A stretch of DNA of 13,725 bases, from assembly GCA_965368175.1 (NCBI GenBank), contig CBDULX010000077.1, forward strand, positions 1-13,725, read 5' to 3'. Each line of letters opens with the position of its first letter. Position 1 is the first letter of the stretch. The DNA is from CBDULX01 sp965368175. Its GTDB lineage: Bacteria > Pseudomonadota > Gammaproteobacteria > SZUA-229. Shown here piece after piece: positions 1 through 8,626 of this stretch. The notes under the pieces were generated by a model. That model was not told the origin of the DNA, ran no database searches, and saw nothing but the letters and a program-made list of their open reading frames with translations. Both the position numbers and the translations under genes were made by a program.

Positions 1-32
1 CGAGGAGTTGCGCAGCAGGCACATTCATCATG

Positions 33-220
33 TGGCGACGAGGGAACCCTTCATGTCTTTTATGAAGGGCTTGTGAACTGGGGCGTGTTTCTTTGGTTCT
101 GTTTCTTTACACGAGTAAAGGAAAAATTGCCTGGAGCAATTTTTAACATGCTTTGCATGGCCCGAAGGGTGAATGACATGGACGGCATTCATAAATGAAC
201 TCGCCCAGCTGGGCGAAACC
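33..220. repeat. Hairpin-rich intergenic repeat downstream of ligA
   Basis: This stretch contains no credible gene but many short inverted repeats in a row. They are 47-54 with 62-69 (8 bp stem), 102-110 with 115-124 (9 bp with one bulged G), 122-130 with 136-144 (9 bp, 5-base loop), 147-151 with 155-159 (5 bp, TTT loop), 171-175 with 186-190, 188-192 with 195-199, and a perfect 14-bp palindrome at 202-215. The density of hairpins and the phrase around 83-120 resemble dispersed extragenic repeats I recall from other proteobacterial genomes; that resemblance is memory, not a search. It lies just past the ligA stop, so it may also help end transcription of the smc-zipA-ligA operon. A 64-codon minus-strand reading frame here lacks coding character and is best ignored. 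The outer boundaries are approximate, and the element may continue left of the window. Confidence 0.55.
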
Positions 221-265
221 AATGTACAAACATGGTATAAGAATTAAAAAACAGGATTCAATAAA

Positions 266-2287
266 TCAATCAACCAATAGCGCCTGTAACTCATTTTCAT
301 CAATAATCTTAACACCCAGTTCCTCAGCCCTGGTGGCTTTGGAGCCCGGACTATCCCCCACCACCACATAATCGGTTTTCTTCGATACACTACCCGTCAC
401 CCTGGCCCCTTTTGCCTGCAATGCCTGCTTGGCCTCGTCCCGAGTCATGTTCGATAACATGCCTGTGATGACGAAGGTTTGCCCTGCCAGAGTCTGCTCG
501 GCTTCCTCCATAACTTGCAGATTCTGCCAGTGAATACCAGCCGTACGCAATTTTTCAATCACTTCAAGATTATGGGGCTGACGAAAAAAACTGTGAACAT
601 GGGCGGCCACTACAGGGCCTACATCAGTGACGGTTTGAAGACTTTCTTCATCGGCTTCTATCAAAGGTTCGAGTGCACCGTAATGACGGGCCAGATTCTG
701 TGCTGTGGCCTCACCCACTTCTCGAATACCCAGGGCATAGATGAAACGCTCCAGTTGAGTAGCTTTGCTTCTCTCCAGGGCATCCACCAGGTTCTGCGCC
801 GATTTTAATCCCATGCGCTCCAGCCCGGCCAGTTGTTCGAGCTTGAGGCGGTATAAATCATCGACATGGTCTATCAGCTGTTCATCCACCAGCTGTTCCA
901 CCAGCTTGTCGCCCAGACCATCTATATCCATGGCCTTGCGGGAAGCAAAATGTTTAATGGATTCCTTGCGCTGGGCCGGACAATACAGGCCGCCGCTGCA
1001 ACGAGCCACCGCTTCACCTTCTTCCTGGATCACATCGGAGCCGCAGATCGGACACTGGCTGGGTAATTGCACCTGTTTTACCTTAGCCTGTCGACTTCCG
1101 GGCACTACGCGCACCACTTCTGGAATGACATCACCGGCGCGTCGCACAATAACCGTATCGCCGACACGCACGTCCTTGCGTCGAACCTCATCCATATTAT
1201 GAAGAGTGGCATTACTCACCGTTACGCCACCAACAAACACAGGCTCCAGTCTGGCTACGGGTGTCAGGGCACCGGTGCGCCCAACCTGAAACTCAATGCC
1301 ATTGACCCGCGTCATCTCTTCCTGGGCGGGAAATTTGTGAGCAATGGCCCAACGGGGCGCCCGTGAGACAAATCCCAGTTCTTTCTGAAAGTCCAGACGA
1401 TTAACCTTGTAGACAATGCCATCGATTTCATAAGGCAGGAGACTGCGACGTTCGGACATCTGCTGATAATAGTCGAGACAACCCTCAACACCTTGCACTA
1501 CCTTGCGCTCACGACACAATGGCAGACCCCAGTCCTGCAAACGATCCAGCAAGTCACTGTGACGATCCGGCATTTGAGCCAGACCTTCCACCTTGCCTAC
1601 GGCATAGCAGAACATAGCCAGTGGACGACTGGCGGTAATTTTCGGATCCAGCTGGCGCAGAGAACCAGCCGCCGCATTGCGTGGATTAACAAAGGCTTTA
1701 TCACCCCTGTCCCGGGCCTGCTGGTTGAGCCGCTCAAAACCTTCACGCGGCATAAACACCTCACCCCTGACTTCAAGCAACTGTGGATAAGCATGGCCCA
1801 GTAACTTCAAAGGAATGGAATGAATGGTGCGAATATTCTGGGTAATGTCTTCACCAGTGGTGCCATCACCGCGAGTGCCAGCCCGCACCAGTTTACCCTC
1901 CTGGTATAACAGGCTCACCGCAAGTCCATCGAGTTTGGGTTCGGCGGCGTATTCCAGTGCGTCCTCACTGCCCAGTCGCTGCAAAATCCGTTTATTGAAG
2001 GCCTGCAGTTCCTCGTCACTGAACACATTATCCAGTGACAACATGGGCAGCAGGTGCTTAACCTGAGAGAATTCGGACAGCGGCTGATCCCCAACCCTTT
2101 GTGTAGGGGATTCATGACTGATGAACTGTGGATTTTCAGCTTCCAGCTGTTGCAGTTCCCGATACAGACGATCGTATTCTGCATCCGGGATTTCCGGATC
2201 ATCCAGCACATAGTACTGGTAACTGTGGTGATTCAACTGTTCACACAGCTCTGTGATACGTATTTCTACCTTGCTTTTGTCTGACAT
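266..2287 (-). CDS. ligA: NAD-dependent DNA ligase LigA
   Basis: This enzyme seals nicks in duplex DNA during replication and repair, using NAD+ to form an enzyme-AMP intermediate. The protein is 673 aa, close to the 671 aa of E. coli LigA. An N-terminal Ia domain carries the conserved HHSYQYYVLDDPEIPDAEYD stretch. The adenylation motif KLDG has its nucleophilic lysine at residue 118. Then come the OB fold, a four-cysteine zinc finger (Cys412, 415, 430, 436), helix-hairpin-helix repeats (about 445-585) and a C-terminal BRCT domain (about 599-673). I start it at the ATG at 2287; an in-frame TTG 30 bases upstream would add ten residues absent from the family. It is the last gene of the smc-zipA-ligA operon, 48 bases after zipA, with no terminator between them. 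No strong Shine-Dalgarno is visible before the chosen ATG. All key residues are present, so it should be active. Confidence 0.97.
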   Translation of the reverse strand: MSDKSKVEIRITELCEQLNHHSYQYYVLDDPEIPDAEYDRLYRELQQLEAENPQFISHESPTQRVGDQPLSEFSQVKHLLPMLSLDNVFSDEELQAFNKRILQRLGSEDALEYAAEPKLDGLAVSLLYQEGKLVRAGTRGDGTTGEDITQNIRTIHSIPLKLLGHAYPQLLEVRGEVFMPREGFERLNQQARDRGDKAFVNPRNAAAGSLRQLDPKITASRPLAMFCYAVGKVEGLAQMPDRHSDLLDRLQDWGLPLCRERKVVQGVEGCLDYYQQMSERRSLLPYEIDGIVYKVNRLDFQKELGFVSRAPRWAIAHKFPAQEEMTRVNGIEFQVGRTGALTPVARLEPVFVGGVTVSNATLHNMDEVRRKDVRVGDTVIVRRAGDVIPEVVRVVPGSRQAKVKQVQLPSQCPICGSDVIQEEGEAVARCSGGLYCPAQRKESIKHFASRKAMDIDGLGDKLVEQLVDEQLIDHVDDLYRLKLEQLAGLERMGLKSAQNLVDALERSKATQLERFIYALGIREVGEATAQNLARHYGALEPLIEADEESLQTVTDVGPVVAAHVHSFFRQPHNLEVIEKLRTAGIHWQNLQVMEEAEQTLAGQTFVITGMLSNMTRDEAKQALQAKGARVTGSVSKKTDYVVVGDSPGSKATRAEELGVKIIDENELQALLVD

Positions 2288-2335
2288 GGTTCGATTCAGG
2301 CCGGTGGTTAGTGGCAAACTGTTTTATTGTTCTAC

Positions 2336-3193
2336 TTATTGCCCGAGCTGGCGTTTCAGGTCACGCACATGTTTGGCTCTGGCCCGAAAACTACCCGCAA
2401 TCGATTCGTTCAACAACTGACGATTATGATCACAGATCTGCAAATCCAGTAAACTGCTCAGATTATGCGCACAAATCAGCATCTCATCCAGCGCCTGAAC
2501 CGGGTCGGCACATAAATTAAGCTGGATAAATAGACTCACACCACGGGTTCTGTGTTCGTTCATTTTTTCATAGACAAAACTACCTGGATCCATCATATCG
2601 GACAGACTGAACAGGATCTGTTGTGCGTGATCGAGGCGATGAAAAATATTCATATCACCGAAATGCAAATCGAAGGCGATTGCAGCACTCAATAATTGCT
2701 CGCCTTTCAGGCGTTCACCCCGCTGGGCCACCAGGTACAGGACAATGACGTCACCAGTATCCCTGTCTTCCGTTTCATCAATTTTTTCAGTTCTGGTTTC
2801 CGGCGTTTCTGTAACAACTGTCTCTGGTTGAGACGGTGCACTCGATTCAGGTTCATGAGCAATTTCGTCGGTCTGGTCGGTTTGAAGTTCCTGGCTCACT
2901 GGTTCAGCAGGATTGTTCTGCACCTGTTCCGTATCGGAGGGCTCAATATGTCCATCAAGCTCGGGTTTCAGTCTGGGAATCTCAGGCCCATCGCGGCGTG
3001 ATGCTACCCGTACCGGCCCGACGCCATCCTGCCAGACATCATCCCGGTCTTTGGCTGAAAATGAAGGCACATCGGAAAGAGTGGGCTGATAAAATGTGTC
3101 CTGCTTATTGCGCTCACGACGGCGACCAAACCAGTAGACACCGCCCAGTAACAGCACCGCCAGAGCCAACAAAATCCAGCGCAGGTATTCCAT
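2336..3193 (-). CDS. zipA: Cell division protein ZipA
   Basis: ZipA is an inner-membrane protein that tethers FtsZ polymers to the membrane and stabilises the Z ring at midcell. The 285-aa product has the expected three parts. A single N-terminal transmembrane segment at about residues 4-22 has the N-out topology typical of the family, followed by the positive stretch GRRRER. A low-complexity linker rich in Pro, Glu, Gln and Thr runs from about 60 to 145. The globular FtsZ-binding domain spans about 147-280 (it includes DVIVLYLVAQRGERLKGEQL). E. coli ZipA is longer (about 328 aa), mostly through a longer linker. The ATG shares one base with the smc stop (TGATG), so translation is probably coupled to smc. 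A 6-bp inverted repeat (3196-3201 with 3215-3220) lies immediately before the start inside the smc end. ZipA is found only in Gammaproteobacteria, which helps place the organism. Confidence 0.95.
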   Translation of the reverse strand: MEYLRWILLALAVLLLGGVYWFGRRRERNKQDTFYQPTLSDVPSFSAKDRDDVWQDGVGPVRVASRRDGPEIPRLKPELDGHIEPSDTEQVQNNPAEPVSQELQTDQTDEIAHEPESSAPSQPETVVTETPETRTEKIDETEDRDTGDVIVLYLVAQRGERLKGEQLLSAAIAFDLHFGDMNIFHRLDHAQQILFSLSDMMDPGSFVYEKMNEHRTRGVSLFIQLNLCADPVQALDEMLICAHNLSSLLDLQICDHNRQLLNESIAGSFRARAKHVRDLKRQLGQ

Positions 3194-6100
3194 CAGGCGG
3201 TTGCCACCATTTTCACCGCCTCCTGAACATCAACAGACACCAGACGTGACACACCTGCCTCTCGCATGGTCACACCACTGAGGTGCTCGGACAGTTCCAT
3301 GGTGGTTTTGTTATGGGTAATAAAGATAAACTGCACTCGCCTGGACATATCCTTCACCAGTGCGCAAAAACGAGCCACATTGGCTTCATCCAGCGGAGCA
3401 TCTACCTCGTCCAGCATACAGAAAGGCGCCGGATTCAGTTCGAAGATAGCGAATACCAGCGCCACAGCAGTCAATGCCTTCTCGCCTCCGGACATAAGAT
3501 GAATATTACTGATACGTTTACCCGGTGGACGTGCCATAACCATAACACCGGTGTTAAGCAGATCGTCACCGGTCATTTCCAGGTAAGCCTGCCCGCCACC
3601 AAACAGACGAGGGAACATCTCCTGCATGCGGCTATTCACATGCTCGTAGGTTTCCTTGAAGCGGCTACGAGTTTCACGGTCGATCTTACCAATGGCCTTC
3701 TCTAATGTTTCCAGCGCCTCGGTTATATCACCGTGCTGGGAATCAAGATATTCCTTACGTTTCGACTGCTCCTTGTACTCATCGATGGCGGCCAGATTAA
3801 TCGGCCCCAGTCGTGAAATGCTCTGGCCGATATTATCCAGCTTACGCTGCCAGTCATCAATGCGCGCATGTTCACCCACCGATTCAAGCAAGGCTTCCAC
3901 TTCAAAGTCTGTTTCATCCAGCTGTTCGGTAACCGTCTGTCTGCGTACCCGGACTTCCTGGGTATTGAGCCGCGCCTGTTCCAGGCTGCTGCGGATCATC
4001 TGTGATTTCTGCTCGAATTCTACCCGTTTCTGTTCATGGCTACGTAAGTCATTGTCGATGCTCTCCAGCGAACGGCGTACTTCCACCAGCTGTTCTTCTA
4101 CTTCCAGTCGCTGCGCCAGCAGGGATTCCAGCTCTTCCTGCATACCGGCCACCGGCTCTTCTCCGGTTTCGAGTATACGTTGCAATTCATCGCGACGTTG
4201 CTGCTGCTGTTCCAGCTGACGCGTCATACGTTCGATGTTCTGCTCCAGACTGCGTTTTGCAGTCCGTTTTGATTCGATCCGTATCGCCAGTTCATGTACC
4301 GATTCACGTTCTGTCTGAGCCTTGCTGCGGGCCTCATGTAAACTGGTTTGCAATGTTTCACGCTGGCCGGTCAGTTGTTCGCGCTCACGAGACAGCACTT
4401 CAATCTGGGTCATCGCTTCATTGCGTTTGCGACGAGCAGTTTCCATGTCCTGTTCTTCACGGGCCATCTGGCCCTGTAATTCTGATGCTTCTTCCTGTAA
4501 GTTCTGATTACGACTCATCAACTGTTCCAGTCGTGACTGGCGGGCCGTGATCTCTGCCTGTATCTGTGCCACCTGACTGTGTGCCTGGTTCAGCTCTGCC
4601 TGCCATTGTTCACGCTGCTGTTCCTGATTTTGCAGACTGGCCCGGCCATCCTGAATTCGCTGATCGATTTCATCGGCCTGCATATCCAGCTCTTCAAGCC
4701 GTTGTTGCAGCTGTTTAATTTCCTGCTCACGAGCCAGAACCCCGCTTTTCTCGTCTTTATCCCGTGCAACTCTGAGCCAGTTTTTTCCCAGCCAGATACC
4801 ATCTCGGGTAATCACAGATTCTGAATTACCAAGACTACTGCGCATAGCCAGTGCCTGAGCAACGTCATCAGCCACTCGAATACCCTGTAATAAACCATCC
4901 AGTGGCCACTTCGAACTTACCTTGTCACTCAGGCTACTGACGGTTCCAGCCACACCTGTATTGCTCACCTGAGTATCGAACAGGGTCAAACTACCCTGCT
5001 CGATGCTGGCCAGGGCACTGGATAAACCCTCCATACCCTCAACACAAACTGCTTCCAGATACTGACCCAGTACGGTTTCAGTAGCTGTTTCCCAGCCGGC
5101 CTCCACGGTCAGGTGCTGAGCCAGTCGGGGATTATTGTCCAGCCCCTGATTCTGCAACCAGCCTGCGATGGTTTTTTCTTTCTTACCCAGTGCCGCCTGT
5201 TGCAGAGCATCAAGGGAAGCCAGCTGTCCACGTTTATCATGTAACTCACGATTCAGCACATCCTGCTCACGGTTCAACTGGCTGTTCTGTTCTCGAATGC
5301 TGTTGATGGATTCCAGAACCGAGCTGACTTTCTCTTCCAGCGCCTGCTTTTGCATTTCAGCCACTTCGTTCTGTTCACTCAGCTGTTCCAGCTCACTGCC
5401 CAGATCATGATCTTCCGTGTTCTGTTTTTCTTCATTGATTTTTTGCAGACGCTGTTGCAGCTGAGCAATGTGACGTTCCAGCTGTTCCATACGGGTACGT
5501 TCCACCTGGGCTTCCTGGGAAGGTTCGGCAGCACGGCGGTTGTAATCTTCCCAGGCACTCTGCCATTCATGCATCGCCTGTTCCGCGTCCTGCAGGACTT
5601 CATTGGTGGCGATCTGGGATTCCCGCTGCATTTCCAGCTCGGGCTCACTCTGCTCTAGCATCAGCCTGATTTCTTCCAGCTGTTGCCGATCGTGACTGAG
5701 GGTGTGCTCCGCTTCCTGCAAGGCCTGTTCCAGCTCCTGTAAATCGTTCTGCTGACGTTGATACAATTCTTTCTGGTGCTGTATGGTCTGTTCGATACGG
5801 GAAATTTCCGAACCCAGCTTGTAGTAACGACCCTGCACACTATTCAGCGAATCATTCACTTCAGTGCGCTGTTCACGCATTTTCTCAATGTCGGATTCTA
5901 CTGTACGTTGTTCCGCGATGACCTTTTCAAGACGAGTGGCCTGCTCCTGAATGGCCTGATCCCGGTTTTCCAGTTCTTTGTTCAGTTCTCGCCAGCGTAA
6001 TGCCAGATGCTCGGCCTTGAATTGACGCTCTTCCTGCTTGAATTCCTTATAACGTTCGGCGGTTCTGGACTGGCGTTGTAAATGCGACAGCTGTTTATCT

Positions 6101-6702
6101 ACTTCTTCCCGCAGGTCATCCAGTCGATCCAGGTTTTCCCGCGTATGACGGATGCGGGTTTCAGTTTCCCGACGTCGCTCTTTATATTTGGAAATTCCGG
6201 CAGCCTCTTCCAGAAATACCCTCAGCTCTTCCGGCTTGGCTTCGATCAGGCGGGAAATCATGCCCTGTTCGATAATGGCATAACTTCGGGGACCTAATCC
6301 TGTCCCCAGGAACAGATCAGAAATATCACGACGACGACACTTGGTGCCATTCAGATAATATTTTGACTGGCCATCACGTGTTGCCACACGTTTCGCCGAG
6401 ATTTCGTTGTACTTGGCATACGGGCCTTCCAGTTTGCCGGCACTGTTATCGAACACCAGTTCCACTGTGGCCTGACCCACGGGTTTACGGGATGAGGAGC
6501 CGGTAAAAATAACATCATCCATGGACTGGCCACGCAGGTTTTTTGCCGAGGATTCACCCATTACCCAGCGTACCGCATCGATGGTATTGGATTTACCGCA
6601 GCCGTTAGGGCCTACAATACCCGTCAGATTACTGGGGAAATGAATGGTGGTGGGGTCGACAAATGATTTAAAGCCTGCCAGCTTGATTTTACTCAGTCGC
6701 AT
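3193..6702 (-). CDS. smc: Chromosome segregation ATPase SMC
   Basis: SMC is the large coiled-coil ATPase of the bacterial condensin complex with ScpA and ScpB; it compacts newly replicated chromosomes and aligns their arms. The product is 1169 aa, normal for the family. The N-terminal head holds the Walker A motif GPNGCGKSN at residues 31-39 and the R-loop region LRGQSMDDVIFTG. Long Gln/Glu/Arg-rich coiled coils flank a hinge at about residues 505-655. The C-terminal head carries the signature motif MSGGEKALTAV near 1070 and Walker B CMLDEVDAPLDE near 1095. The ATG at 6702 begins the conserved MRLSKIKLAGFKSF; a weak AGGA lies about 12 bases upstream. It heads the smc-zipA-ligA operon, the order known from Pseudomonas, and is divergent from queF. 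The ScpA/ScpB partners are not in the window. Many reading frames on the opposite strand here are shadows of the biased coiled-coil composition. Confidence 0.98.
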   Translation of the reverse strand: MRLSKIKLAGFKSFVDPTTIHFPSNLTGIVGPNGCGKSNTIDAVRWVMGESSAKNLRGQSMDDVIFTGSSSRKPVGQATVELVFDNSAGKLEGPYAKYNEISAKRVATRDGQSKYYLNGTKCRRRDISDLFLGTGLGPRSYAIIEQGMISRLIEAKPEELRVFLEEAAGISKYKERRRETETRIRHTRENLDRLDDLREEVDKQLSHLQRQSRTAERYKEFKQEERQFKAEHLALRWRELNKELENRDQAIQEQATRLEKVIAEQRTVESDIEKMREQRTEVNDSLNSVQGRYYKLGSEISRIEQTIQHQKELYQRQQNDLQELEQALQEAEHTLSHDRQQLEEIRLMLEQSEPELEMQRESQIATNEVLQDAEQAMHEWQSAWEDYNRRAAEPSQEAQVERTRMEQLERHIAQLQQRLQKINEEKQNTEDHDLGSELEQLSEQNEVAEMQKQALEEKVSSVLESINSIREQNSQLNREQDVLNRELHDKRGQLASLDALQQAALGKKEKTIAGWLQNQGLDNNPRLAQHLTVEAGWETATETVLGQYLEAVCVEGMEGLSSALASIEQGSLTLFDTQVSNTGVAGTVSSLSDKVSSKWPLDGLLQGIRVADDVAQALAMRSSLGNSESVITRDGIWLGKNWLRVARDKDEKSGVLAREQEIKQLQQRLEELDMQADEIDQRIQDGRASLQNQEQQREQWQAELNQAHSQVAQIQAEITARQSRLEQLMSRNQNLQEEASELQGQMAREEQDMETARRKRNEAMTQIEVLSREREQLTGQRETLQTSLHEARSKAQTERESVHELAIRIESKRTAKRSLEQNIERMTRQLEQQQQRRDELQRILETGEEPVAGMQEELESLLAQRLEVEEQLVEVRRSLESIDNDLRSHEQKRVEFEQKSQMIRSSLEQARLNTQEVRVRRQTVTEQLDETDFEVEALLESVGEHARIDDWQRKLDNIGQSISRLGPINLAAIDEYKEQSKRKEYLDSQHGDITEALETLEKAIGKIDRETRSRFKETYEHVNSRMQEMFPRLFGGGQAYLEMTGDDLLNTGVMVMARPPGKRISNIHLMSGGEKALTAVALVFAIFELNPAPFCMLDEVDAPLDEANVARFCALVKDMSRRVQFIFITHNKTTMELSEHLSGVTMREAGVSRLVSVDVQEAVKMVATA

Positions 6703-6754
6703 TGAGATCGAGTCCTGCTTCCTTTGGTATTATTTTAGATAAGGTATTTTTAAA

Positions 6755-6790
6755 GCGGCTTAGTATAGCAATTTCAGGCTATAATGCCGC
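6755..6790. promoter_or_regulatory. Divergent smc/queF promoter region with inverted repeat
   Basis: An imperfect inverted repeat, GCGGC-(4)-TATAGC-(8)-GCTATA-(2)-GCCGC, lies between smc and queF. It contains a perfect consensus -10 hexamer for the queF direction (TATAAT, 6780-6785) and a near-consensus one for smc on the minus strand (TATACT, reading 6767-6762). The two -10 boxes are only 12 bases apart and point outward, so polymerases starting left and right should compete. No good -35 hexamer is visible at 17 bases for either, so the promoters may be weak or rely on an activator. The hexamers and repeat are seen; their promoter function is inferred. Confidence 0.5.
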
Positions 6791-6859
6791 GCAATTTAAA
6801 CGATTGATTTAACAAAATCGACATATTCATTTAAGCCATTGAATTTCAAGAGGTTACGC

Positions 6860-7249
6860 ATGTCTACCCAGCCCAGCAAGGCCCTGGAAACCTTCGACAA
6901 CCCACGCCCGGAACGGGACTATACCATCCGCATTAGCATGCCGGAATTTACCTGTCTGTGCCCGAAAACTGGCCAGCCGGATTTCGCCACCATCAATCTG
7001 GATTACATCGCCGACAAAAAATGTGTGGAGCTGAAATCCCTAAAATTATACATATGGGCTTTCCGCGATGAAGGCGCATTCCATGAAGACGTTACCAATC
7101 AGATATTGAGCGACCTGGTGGCAGCCACCAGTCCTCGTTTCATGCGTATCACTGCCGAATTCAATGTTCGCGGCGGTATTTACACCACGGTGGTCGCTGA
7201 GCATCGCGCCAATGGCTGGGTTGCCCCGGAACTGGTTCAGCTACCCTAA
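6860..7249 (+). CDS. queF: NADPH-dependent 7-cyano-7-deazaguanine reductase QueF (type I)
   Basis: QueF reduces the nitrile of preQ0 to the aminomethyl group of preQ1 with NADPH, a cytoplasmic step in queuosine tRNA modification. The 129-aa single-domain protein matches the short YkvM-type QueF (as in Bacillus) rather than the two-domain E. coli form. The catalytic segment LCPKTGQPDFA provides the thioimide-forming cysteine (Cys34) and the proton-donating aspartate seven residues on (Asp41). The QueF motif ELKSLKLY is at 57-64, followed by RDEGAFHED with His75/Glu76. I start at the ATG at 6860 because AAGAGG (6848-6853) sits six bases upstream; an in-frame TTG at 6839 has no such site. The gene is first in a plus-strand series with an FGGY kinase and cysZ. 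I see no preQ1 riboswitch in the roughly 75-base leader. Confidence 0.95.
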   Translation: MSTQPSKALETFDNPRPERDYTIRISMPEFTCLCPKTGQPDFATINLDYIADKKCVELKSLKLYIWAFRDEGAFHEDVTNQILSDLVAATSPRFMRITAEFNVRGGIYTTVVAEHRANGWVAPELVQLP

Positions 7250-7257
7250 ACTGCCGT

Positions 7258-7275
7258 TGATTCATTAATTAATCA
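7258..7275. repeat. AT-rich 18-bp near-perfect palindrome
   Basis: TGATTCATTAATTAATCA reads as a palindrome with one mismatched pair (positions 6 and 13 of the site). It begins nine bases after the queF stop and ends 36 bases before the kinase start. No T-run follows, so it is not an obvious intrinsic terminator. It could be an operator for the kinase or simple AT-rich chance symmetry. The palindrome is seen; any role is speculative. Confidence 0.3.
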
Positions 7276-7310
7276 GCGCCTCCTGAGAATCCACTCACCG
7301 GATAATCAAT

Positions 7311-8576
7311 ATGCCGGATTACTACATCGGACTGGACATAGGCACCTCGGGCTGTCGGGCCTGCGCCATCGATGAGCATTCCAGACTCATTGCCAGCAGC
7401 AGCCAGCCCATGCCTCAGCCCAGTCAGGTTAATAACAGGGTTCAGCAGGATCCGGCCATCTGGTGGCAGGCCGTACAAAAAACCCTCATACAACTGCTAC
7501 AACAAATCAAACCAGAGCAGGTACGCGCCATCGCAGTGGATGCTACCTCGGGCAGCGTGTTGATAAGCGATGAAGACGGTCAGCCACTGGCTCCCGCGCT
7601 CATGTACAACGACAGCTCCTGCTCAGATCAGGCCAGACACATCGCTACCATAGTACCAGCCAGTTGCGCCGCCCATGGCGCCAGCTCAGGGCTTGCCAGA
7701 CTCATGTGGTTTCAGCAACAGTATCCACAGGGTCGATATATTCTGCATCAGGCGGACTGGATCGCTGGTAAATTAATGGATCGTTTTGGAATCAGTGATG
7801 AAAACAATGCCCTTAAAAGTGGTTACGATTTAATACATTCATGCTGGCCCGACTGGCTGAAGCAGCTGGATGTCGATGTCAAAAAACTACCAAATGTGGT
7901 CAAACCCGGCACGGTCATTGGCCAGATTGCACCAGCGATTGCCGCTGAGTTCAAACTGGCCACAGACACCAAACTAGTCGCCGGCACCACCGACAGCATC
8001 GCCGCTTTCATCGCCGCTGGTGCCAGCCAGCCGGGAGAAGCCGTCACCTCACTGGGCAGCAGTCTGGTGCTAAAAGTCATCTCCAGCAAACCCGTATACT
8101 CGGCAAAATATGGCATCTACAGCCATCGACTGGGTGATTACTGGCTGGCTGGTGGCGCCTCCAATACCGGTGGCGCAGTATTGCTCAAGTATTTCACAGC
8201 GGAACGAATCAACTCCCTGAGCGAACAGCTCGACCCCACACAGCTCACCAAACTGGATTACTACCCACTAACAAAACCCGGCGAACGTTTCCCGTTGAAT
8301 GATCCACAGCTGGCCCCAAAACTAACCCCCAGGCCAAAAGCCGATATTATTTTTTTCCAGGGCATGCTGGAAGCCATGGCCAACATTGAACATCAGGGTT
8401 ATCAGAAACTGGCAGAGCTGGGGGCTGAGTATCCGGTATCTGTCACCACTTCCGGTGGTGGCAGCCGCAATCTCGGATGGCGCGAAATTCGTCACAACAT
8501 TCTTGGCGTACCGGTTTATACTGCTAAACATAACGAAGCCTGTTATGGCTCGGCCTTACTGGCCAGGCAGGCATAA
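7311..8576 (+). CDS. FGGY-family carbohydrate kinase, probable D-ribulose kinase
   Basis: The 421-aa product belongs to the FGGY sugar kinases, which transfer the ATP gamma-phosphate to a sugar or polyol in the cytoplasm. The N-terminal phosphate loop is GLDIGTSG, with Asp9 and Thr12 in the positions used by the family. The segment AGTTDSIAAF places the catalytic base at Asp228. GGASNTGGA (281-289) and SGGGSRN (381-387) form the C-terminal nucleotide-binding part. The length (FGGY kinases often approach 500 aa) and phrases such as SLGSSLVLK, YGIYSH, LDYYPL and GERFP closely resemble the short kinases of Synechococcus and Arabidopsis characterised as D-ribulose kinases, as I recall those sequences. 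D-ribulose is therefore the best substrate guess, giving D-ribulose 5-phosphate. The ATG at 7311 begins the conserved phosphate-loop strand; its Shine-Dalgarno is weak. No sugar transporter or isomerase sits next to it, so context does not settle the substrate. Confidence 0.88.
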   Translation: MPDYYIGLDIGTSGCRACAIDEHSRLIASSSQPMPQPSQVNNRVQQDPAIWWQAVQKTLIQLLQQIKPEQVRAIAVDATSGSVLISDEDGQPLAPALMYNDSSCSDQARHIATIVPASCAAHGASSGLARLMWFQQQYPQGRYILHQADWIAGKLMDRFGISDENNALKSGYDLIHSCWPDWLKQLDVDVKKLPNVVKPGTVIGQIAPAIAAEFKLATDTKLVAGTTDSIAAFIAAGASQPGEAVTSLGSSLVLKVISSKPVYSAKYGIYSHRLGDYWLAGGASNTGGAVLLKYFTAERINSLSEQLDPTQLTKLDYYPLTKPGERFPLNDPQLAPKLTPRPKADIIFFQGMLEAMANIEHQGYQKLAELGAEYPVSVTTSGGGSRNLGWREIRHNILGVPVYTAKHNEACYGSALLARQA

Positions 8577-8626
8577 TAATAACTAAGTGCACTCTGATGT
8601 GTTGTCATTTCAAAAAGGCATGCAAG

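Noticed and set aside
28..222. 64-codon minus-strand frame in the ligA-distal region
   Set aside because: It runs through a chain of hairpins of the dispersed-repeat kind; composition is not gene-like.
2288..2317. Upstream TTG start for LigA
   Set aside because: It adds ten residues absent from the family; ATG 2287 gives 673 aa, matching the normal LigA length and N-terminus.
3266..6000. Many plus-strand reading frames opposite smc (for example 3656-4219 and 4002-4550) and opposite ligA
   Set aside because: They mirror the biased coiled-coil and conserved-domain codons of the true minus-strand genes, have Ser/Cys-rich low-complexity products, and lack ribosome-binding sites and recognisable motifs.
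6786..6859. preQ1 riboswitch before queF
   Set aside because: The short leader lacks the C-rich loop, A-rich tail and anti-ribosome-binding pairing expected of preQ1 aptamers.
8597..8626. Upstream ATG start for CysZ
   Set aside because: No Shine-Dalgarno precedes it, while ATG 8627 has AAAAAGG eight bases upstream and fits the family N-terminus.
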